From JAKFDI01 sp044508835 (GTDB taxonomy: Bacteria > Pseudomonadota > Gammaproteobacteria > Burkholderiales > Burkholderiaceae_C), in assembly GCA_044508835.1 (NCBI GenBank), contig JBIQHD010000061.1:1-8660 (forward strand): DNA of 8,660 bases, given 5' to 3'. A program made the translations under genes and the position numbers. A model generated the notes under the pieces. The model was not told the origin of the DNA and ran no database searches. It saw nothing but the letters and a program-made list of their open reading frames with translations. Every line of letters begins with the position of its first letter. Within the stretch, counting starts at the first letter, position 1. Below are positions 4,734-8,660 of the stretch, piece after piece.

Positions 4734-7166
4734 ATGCAATTCCCCGAGTCGTGGTTGCGCGAGTTCTGCAACCCGCCCATCGACACCGCCGCGCTGGCCG
4801 AGCTGCTGACCATGGCCGGCATGGAAGTCGAAGAGATGCGCCCGGTGGCGCCGCCGTTCACGCGGGTGGTGGTCGCCGAGGTGCTGTCGGTCGAGCGCCA
4901 TCCCAACGCCGACCGCCTCAACGTGTGCCAGGTGAACGCCGGCACCGGCCAGACGCTGACCATCGTCTGCGGCGCGCCCAACGTGCGCGCAGGCATCAAG
5001 GTGCCGTGCGCGCTGGTGGGCGCCGAGCTGCCGCCGGCGGAAGAGGGTGCCGACGCCAAGCCCTTCGTCATCAAGCTCGGCAAGCTGCGCGGCGTGGAGA
5101 GCCAGGGCATGCTGTGCTCGGCGCGCGAGCTGAAGCTGTCGGACGACCACGGCGGGTTGCTGGTCCTCGACGAGCGGGCCAGGGTCGGCGCGAGCATCCG
5201 CGAGCACCTCTCGCTCGACGACACGCTGTTCACGCTCAAGCTCACGCCCAACCTCGGCCACTGCCTGAGCGTCTACGGCATCGCGCGCGAGGTCTCGGCG
5301 CTCACCGGCTCGCCGCTGCTGGTGCCGCAGATCCCGGCCGTCGAGCCGCGCCACGACGCGAAGCTGCCGGTGGCGATCGAGGCGCCCGACCTGTGCGGCC
5401 GCTTCTCCGGGCGCATCGTGCGCAACGTGAACACCCGGGCGCCCACGCCGGCGTGGATGGTCGACCGCCTCGCGCGCTGCGGCCAGCGCTCGGTCACGGC
5501 CCTGGTCGACATCTCCAACTACGTGATGTTCGAGCTCGGCCGGCCCTCGCACATCTTCGACCTCGACAAGATCCACCACGGCCTCACGGTGCGCTGGGGC
5601 CGGCCCGGCGAGACGCTGAAGCTGCTCAACGGCAACACCATCGAGGTGGACGCGCAGGTCGGCGTCATCGCCGACGCCGAAGCCGTGGAATCGCTGGCCG
5701 GCATCATGGGCGGCGACGCGACCGCCGTGTCCGACGACACGCGCAACGTCTACGTCGAGGCCGCCTTCTGGTGGCCGCAGGCCGTGGCCGGGCGCTCGCG
5801 CCGCTTCAACTTCTCGACTGATGCGGGGCACCGCTTCGAGCGCGGCGTCGATCCGGCGCAGACGGTCGAGCACATCGAGCGCATCACGCAGCTCATCCTC
5901 GACATCTGCGGCGGCGAGGCCGGCCCGATGGACGACCAGACGCTGGCGCTGCCCGAGCAGCGCCCCGTCACGCTGCGCTTCGAGCGCGCGTCCAAGGTCA
6001 TCGGCATGCCGGTGACGCCCGCGCAGTGCCAGGAGGTGATGACCCGGCTCGGCCTGCCGTTCACCGCCACCGGCGAGTCGCTCACCGTCACGCCGCCGAG
6101 CTGGCGCTTCGACCTGCAGATCGAGGAAGACCTGATCGAGGAAGTGATCCGCGTGCTCGGCTACGGCCGGCTGCCGCTCACGCCGCCGCTGGCGCCGCTT
6201 GCGGCGCGCGTGCGCAGCGAGGCGCGCCGCGGGCCGCACGAGGTGCGGCGCACGCTCGCCTCGCTCGGCTACACCGAGACCATCAACTTCAGCTTCGTGG
6301 AAGAGCGCACCGAGCGCGAGCTCGCCGGCAACGCCGACCCGATCCGCGTGCTCAACCCGATCGCGAGCCCGCTCGCCGTCATGCGCTCCAGCCTGATCGG
6401 CAGCCTCGTCGGCGCGCTGCGGCACAACCTCTCGCGCCGGGCGACGCGGCTGCAGCTGTTCGAGATCGGCCGCGTGTTCCTGCGCGATGCCGCGGTGCCG
6501 GACGGCGCCTGGACCGTGGCCGGCGTGCACCAGCCGCTGCGCGTGGCCGGGCTCGCCTACGGCGACGCCCAGGCGCTGCAGTGGGGCGTGAAGGAGCGCG
6601 GCGTCGACTTCTTCGACGTGAAGGGCGACGTGGAAGCGCTGTTCGCTCCCGCCGCGCCCGTGTTCGAGCGCGCGGAGCATCCGGCGCTGCACCCCGGGCG
6701 CAGCGCCCGCATCGTCGTGGGCGGCCGGCCGGCGGGCTGGATCGGCGAGCTGCATCCGCGCTGGCGGCAGGGCTACGAACTGCCGGGTGCGCCGGTCGTC
6801 TTCGAGGTGGAGCTCGAGGCCCTGCTGGCGCGCGAGATCCCCCGCTTCGCGCCGATTCAGCGGCAGCAGTCGGCCTGGCGCGACATCGCCGTCATCGCCG
6901 ACGAATCGGTCACGCACGAGGCGCTGATGCAGGCCATCCGCGCCACGCCGACCGAGCTGGTGCGCTCGGCCCGGCTCTTCGACATCTACACGCCCAAGGC
7001 GCCGGCCGCCGACATCGGCGCGCACGAGCGCAGCCTGGCGGTGCGGCTGGAACTGCTCGACAACGAGGCGACGCTCACCGACGAGCGCATCGACGCCGTG
7101 GTGGCGCAGGTGCTCGACACCCTGGGCACGAAGCTGGGCACAAGACTGCGAGGCAAGACGCAATGA
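4734..7166 (+). CDS. pheT: phenylalanyl-tRNA synthetase beta subunit
   Basis: The beta subunit binds tRNA-Phe and clears mischarged Tyr-tRNA-Phe. The 810 residues compare with 795 in E. coli. Domains in order are a short N-terminal segment (QFPESWLREF), an EMAP/OB-fold tRNA-binding domain (about 39-150, with HPNADRL), the B3/B4 editing domain (about 219-380, with H273 in RPSHIFD and E342 in VEAAFWW, the counterparts of E. coli H261 and E334), B5 (about 410-480, ending EEVIRVLGYGRLP), a degenerate class II-like core, and a C-terminal FDX-ACB anticodon-binding domain (about 705-805, from FAPIQRQ). The Shine-Dalgarno is weak (CGGA about 8 bases before ATG). The closeness to pheS supports coupled expression. 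The stop codon overlaps the ihfA start in ATGA. Confidence 0.97.
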   Translation: MQFPESWLREFCNPPIDTAALAELLTMAGMEVEEMRPVAPPFTRVVVAEVLSVERHPNADRLNVCQVNAGTGQTLTIVCGAPNVRAGIKVPCALVGAELPPAEEGADAKPFVIKLGKLRGVESQGMLCSARELKLSDDHGGLLVLDERARVGASIREHLSLDDTLFTLKLTPNLGHCLSVYGIAREVSALTGSPLLVPQIPAVEPRHDAKLPVAIEAPDLCGRFSGRIVRNVNTRAPTPAWMVDRLARCGQRSVTALVDISNYVMFELGRPSHIFDLDKIHHGLTVRWGRPGETLKLLNGNTIEVDAQVGVIADAEAVESLAGIMGGDATAVSDDTRNVYVEAAFWWPQAVAGRSRRFNFSTDAGHRFERGVDPAQTVEHIERITQLILDICGGEAGPMDDQTLALPEQRPVTLRFERASKVIGMPVTPAQCQEVMTRLGLPFTATGESLTVTPPSWRFDLQIEEDLIEEVIRVLGYGRLPLTPPLAPLAARVRSEARRGPHEVRRTLASLGYTETINFSFVEERTERELAGNADPIRVLNPIASPLAVMRSSLIGSLVGALRHNLSRRATRLQLFEIGRVFLRDAAVPDGAWTVAGVHQPLRVAGLAYGDAQALQWGVKERGVDFFDVKGDVEALFAPAAPVFERAEHPALHPGRSARIVVGGRPAGWIGELHPRWRQGYELPGAPVVFEVELEALLAREIPRFAPIQRQQSAWRDIAVIADESVTHEALMQAIRATPTELVRSARLFDIYTPKAPAADIGAHERSLAVRLELLDNEATLTDERIDAVVAQVLDTLGTKLGTRLRGKTQ

Positions 7167-7525
7167 GCGAACCCCGAGAGCCGGCCGGCCGCGTGACGCT
7201 GCCGACGCTGGAGACCCCGACGCTGACCAAGGCCGAGCTGGCCGAACTGCTGTTCGAGCGCCTGGGGCTGAACAAGCGCGAGTCCAAGGACATGGTCGAG
7301 GCCTTCTTCGACATCATTCACGGCACCCTGGTGACCGGCGCGGACGTGAAGCTGTCGGGCTTCGGCAACTTCAACATCCGGCGCAAGGCGCCGCGGCCCG
7401 GACGCAACCCGCGCACCGGCGAATCCATCCCGATCAAGGCCCGGAACGTTGTTACGTTTCATGCCAGCCACAAACTCAAAGGTGTCGTGCAAGGCGACAT
7501 CCCCTCGGGAGAGGAGTTCGAGTAA
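7163..7525 (+). CDS. ihfA: integration host factor alpha subunit
   Basis: IHF-alpha pairs with IHF-beta to bend DNA sharply at specific sites, acting in transcription, recombination and nucleoid structure. The 120 residues include a full HU/IHF fold from about residue 22 (LTKAELAELLFERLGLNKRE) through the beta-arm motif RPGRNPRTGESIPI with its intercalating proline, to VTFHASHKLK. Alpha rather than beta is supported by the LSGFGNF segment and by position after pheT, as in E. coli. There is an extra N-terminal extension of about 20 residues compared with the 99-residue E. coli protein. ATG 7163 overlaps the pheT stop by two bases, and GAGG (7150-7153) is a plausible Shine-Dalgarno, so translational coupling is likely. 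No separate promoter is obvious. Confidence 0.96.
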   Translation: MSEPREPAGRVTLPTLETPTLTKAELAELLFERLGLNKRESKDMVEAFFDIIHGTLVTGADVKLSGFGNFNIRRKAPRPGRNPRTGESIPIKARNVVTFHASHKLKGVVQGDIPSGEEFE

Positions 7526-7560
7526 AGTCTTAGCTTTCTCTGCCGATCTCATTGATTTCA

Positions 7561-7998
7561 ATGGAGAAAGCGCTTCCCTCGATTCCCGCAAAACGCTACT
7601 TCACGATCGGTGAGGTGAGCGATTTGTGCGCGGTGAAGCCGTACGTGCTGCGTTATTGGGAGCAGGAATTCACGCAGCTCAAGCCCATGAAGCGGCGCGG
7701 CAACCGCCGCTACTACCAGCATCACGAGGTGCTGCTGATCCGCCGCATCCGCGAACTGCTGTACGAACAGGGCTTCACCATCAGCGGGGCACGCAACCGC
7801 TTGTCGGATGCGCAGGCGGCGAACCACCACGGCTTCGACGGCGAACCGCCGGCGCCGGAGATCGATGAAGCCGCCCCGCCCAATGAAGCCGACGCAGCGC
7901 GGGAGCGCGCGAGCCCGCCGTTCGTGCGCGCCGAGGCGGTGTCGATGGACGAAGTGCGCGACGAACTGATCTCGATCCGCGGCCTGTTGTCCGTCTGA
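7561..7998 (+). CDS. MerR-family transcriptional regulator
   Basis: This is a 145-residue DNA-binding regulator. The winged-helix MerR domain covers about residues 12-84: RYFTIGEVSDLCAVKPYVLRYWEQEF, the wing MKRRGNRRYY, then a helix LLIRRIRELLYEQGF. The sole clear cysteine in this domain (C23) lies in the helix-turn-helix, and the C-terminal half lacks a cysteine metal site. A metal-sensing role is therefore unlikely. The middle (about 85-125) is a low-complexity Ala/Pro/Glu linker. The end (MDEVRDELISIRGLL) looks like a short dimerising helix. ATG 7561 gives the family-like start MEKALPSIPAKRYF. Neither this ATG nor the in-frame TTG at 7552 has a good Shine-Dalgarno. It follows ihfA by 35 bases and is probably cotranscribed. 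Its target is unknown to me. Confidence 0.9.
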   Translation: MEKALPSIPAKRYFTIGEVSDLCAVKPYVLRYWEQEFTQLKPMKRRGNRRYYQHHEVLLIRRIRELLYEQGFTISGARNRLSDAQAANHHGFDGEPPAPEIDEAAPPNEADAARERASPPFVRAEAVSMDEVRDELISIRGLLSV

Positions 7999-8013
7999 CG
8001 GCCCATCCGCTCG

Positions 8014-8019
8014 TATAAT
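8014..8019 (+). promoter_or_regulatory. -10 box of the tRNA-Pro promoter
   Basis: TATAAT is a perfect sigma70 -10 hexamer, 11 bases before the first base of the mature tRNA, so the 5' leader would be very short. No good -35 is seen at 16-18 bp. The upstream half of the promoter would overlap the end of the MerR-family gene. Confidence 0.75.
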
Positions 8020-8030
8020 GCCAAGTTCGT

Positions 8031-8107
8031 CGGGGTGTAGCGCAGCCTGGTAGCGCACTTGCATGGGGTGCAAGGGGTCGCGAGTTCGAATCCCGCCACC
8101 CCGACCA
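8031..8107 (+). tRNA. tRNA-Pro, anticodon GGG
   Basis: The 77-base cloverleaf is complete. The acceptor stem is CGGGGTG with CACCCCG (8097-8103), starting with the C1-G72 pair typical of bacterial tRNA-Pro. The D stem is GCGC with GCGC. The anticodon stem CTTGC/GCAAG holds the loop ATGGGGT, so the anticodon is GGG (8065-8067), reading CCC and CCU. The T loop is TTCGAAT, with discriminator A and an encoded CCA. The T stem GCGAG (8080-8084) with CCCGC (8092-8096) has one A-C mismatch (A8083, C8093). This could be a natural variant or a mark of 3'-end exchange by an integrating element. Confidence 0.97.
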
Positions 8108-8117
8108 ATGAAATCAA

Positions 8118-8149
8118 CGGGTTAGCTCTCACGAGGGGCTAACCCGTTT
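8118..8149 (+). terminator. terminator of tRNA-Pro
   Basis: CGGGTTAGC (8118-8126) and GCTAACCCG (8138-8146) form a perfect 9-bp stem with an 11-base loop. TTT and then CT follow. It begins 10 bases after the encoded CCA, the usual place for a tRNA transcription terminator. Confidence 0.8.
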
Positions 8150-8165
8150 CTACTTCCGGAGTGCC

Positions 8166-8189
8166 AGGGGTAAACCGAGGGGTAAACCG
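8166..8189 (+). repeat. perfect 12-bp tandem repeat, possible integrase arm sites
   Basis: AGGGGTAAACCG occurs twice back to back (8166-8177 and 8178-8189). Short direct repeats a few dozen bases from a tRNA 3' end resemble the arm-type sites that tyrosine recombinases bind beside an attachment core. The repeat is seen; the role is inferred. Confidence 0.5.
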
Positions 8190-8302
8190 CGAGCCGGACT
8201 TGCGTCGAGTGCAGGTGCTTCGTCAACGTTGTGTATCGGCCACACGGCGCGAGCGCATTCCGACGAAGACCCCGGTGGCCAAGGCCTGATCCGCCGGGGC
8301 GA

Positions 8303-8605
8303 TCAGGGGCGGCGAGTTCCACCACCGTTGCCGCCGTCCTTTGCCTGAAGGGCGGCGAAGCGCTTCGCGAGCGGGTCGTACAGGTACGGCCGGTCCTCCG
8401 CGTTGCGAAGCATCTCGCGCCGCGCGGCGCTCGCGAGCCTGAAGGCCTTGTCGTATCCGTGCTTGAGCACCGAGAAGGTCTTCGTCCACCGGGTGCCATC
8501 GGCCAGCTTCAGCTTCGCCTGCCAGATTCCTTCAGGTTGCGCGGCGGGCGTCAGGTAGTGGACGCCGGGCACGCCGCTGCTGTTGTTGCTTCGCTTGTGC
8601 TGGCA
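8303..8605 (-). pseudogene. AP2/ERF-type DNA-binding domain protein, 5' end cut off
   Basis: On the reverse strand the frame reads HKRSNNSSGVPGVHYL, then GIWQAKLKLADG, KTFSVLKHGYDKAF and RLASAARREML, and stops at TGA (8305-8303). The SSGVPGV start, the paired tryptophans, the FSV strand and the AF..A...R helix are the marks of the AP2/ERF fold. In bacteria this fold occurs mostly in phage and mobile-element proteins such as homing endonucleases and integrase-linked proteins. The C-terminal tail (about 30 residues, ending GGNGGGTRRP) is not recognised. A GTG at 8572-8570 gives an 89-residue frame but would cut into the domain start. The frame stays open to the window edge, yet beyond 8605 it reads insertion-sequence-like DNA. 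The gene is therefore probably truncated at its 5' end. It points toward the tRNA, opposite to all other genes here. Confidence 0.6.
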
Positions 8606-8660
8606 TGTTGGCGCCGATCTAAATCTGACCCACCCTGCCGATTGAACTTTGACCCAGGGC
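8606..8660. mobile_element. probable end of an insertion sequence, IS21-like, cut by the window edge
   Basis: From TGTTGGCGCC (8606) the composition changes, and two related motifs appear 24 bp apart: AAATCTGACCCACCC (8621-8635) and AACTTTGACCCAGGG (8645-8659). They share TGACCCA (8626-8632 and 8650-8656). Starting with TGT and carrying several short repeats near the tip is typical of IS21-family ends, where the IstA transposase binds. No transposase gene is inside the window, so the family is a judgement from memory and the exact boundary is approximate. Confidence 0.5.

Larger units (their letters stand above)
8108..8302. other. non-coding stretch after the tRNA, likely element edge
   Basis: Apart from the tRNA terminator and a tandem repeat, I see no gene here on either strand. 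If the downstream DNA is an integrated element, this is where its left attachment region and integrase-binding sites would lie. No integrase gene is visible before the AP2-type fragment. Confidence 0.4.

Noticed and set aside
3578..5821. A 747-codon forward frame overlapping pheS and pheT, considered as a pheS leader ORF
   Set aside because: It is Arg/Ala/Pro-rich noise running out of frame through two real genes. Its first Phe codons fall in the terminator T-run, so it cannot serve as a Phe-sensing leader.
3792..7163. A 1123-codon open frame on the reverse strand opposite pheS and pheT
   Set aside because: Its composition (mostly Arg, Ala, His, Leu, Val) is that expected from the antisense of GC-rich coding DNA. 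The forward strand encodes two complete, recognisable PheRS subunits there.
7552..7998. MerR-family gene starting at TTG 7552
   Set aside because: TTG has no better Shine-Dalgarno than ATG 7561, and the ATG gives the expected family N-terminus. TTG remains possible but less likely.
7722..8132. Reverse-strand frame with the peptide GVAGFELATPCTPC
   Set aside because: This is the antisense of tRNA-Pro, a well-known source of false proteins, followed by the antisense of the MerR-family gene.
8122..8499. Reverse-strand frames at 8122-8499 and 8223-8489, considered as an integrase remnant
   Set aside because: They run in other frames across the AP2-type fragment and show no recombinase catalytic motifs. 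Nothing supports an integrase in this stretch.
1..8660. CRISPR arrays, rRNA genes or riboswitch aptamers
   Set aside because: I saw no regularly spaced repeats, no rRNA segments and no known aptamer core. The leader elements found are better explained as attenuators or protein-responsive structures.

Overview
The window is a high-GC, tightly packed proteobacterial chromosome segment. Gene order is thrS, infC, rpmI, rplT, pheS, pheT, ihfA, a MerR-family regulator, then tRNA-Pro(GGG). The first seven genes keep the order of the E. coli IF3/phe operon. The MerR-like gene placed directly after ihfA, the protein sequences and the G/C-ending codons suggest a betaproteobacterium of the order Burkholderiales. 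This assignment comes from family knowledge, since no database search was possible.

Bases 1-303 are the thrS leader. It holds a TACAAT -10 box, a 15-codon ORF with three threonine codons (162-209), and an intrinsic terminator (256-284) ending just before the thrS ribosome binding site. A segment just past the leader stop codon (214-221) is exactly complementary to the 5' arm of the terminator. Together these look like a peptide-dependent transcription attenuator for threonyl-tRNA synthetase. It is the most interesting signal in the window.

Bases 304-3544 encode ThrRS, IF3, L35 and L20. infC has no ATG, GTG or TTG at its true N-terminus. It starts at ATC (2290), behind a strong Shine-Dalgarno that lies partly inside a perfect hairpin. 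The 3' end of thrS holds an AT-rich, rare-codon patch that may carry an internal infC promoter. The infC-rpmI gap (2839-2960) folds into two stem-loops and is the natural candidate for L20 feedback control. The rplT-pheS gap (3545-3659) holds three hairpins, the last a terminator or attenuator, but no Phe-rich leader peptide.

Bases 3660-7998 encode both PheRS subunits, the IHF alpha subunit (start overlapping the pheT stop) and a MerR-type regulator. A consensus TATAAT then drives tRNA-Pro(GGG), which ends in its own terminator.

After the tRNA (8108 to the end) the sequence looks like mobile DNA. There is a perfect 12-bp tandem repeat, a reverse-strand gene fragment with an AP2/ERF-type DNA-binding domain, and from about 8606 a likely insertion-sequence end with repeated TGACCCA motifs that cuts off the AP2 gene. 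A T-stem mismatch in the tRNA fits, but does not prove, an integration event at its 3' half.
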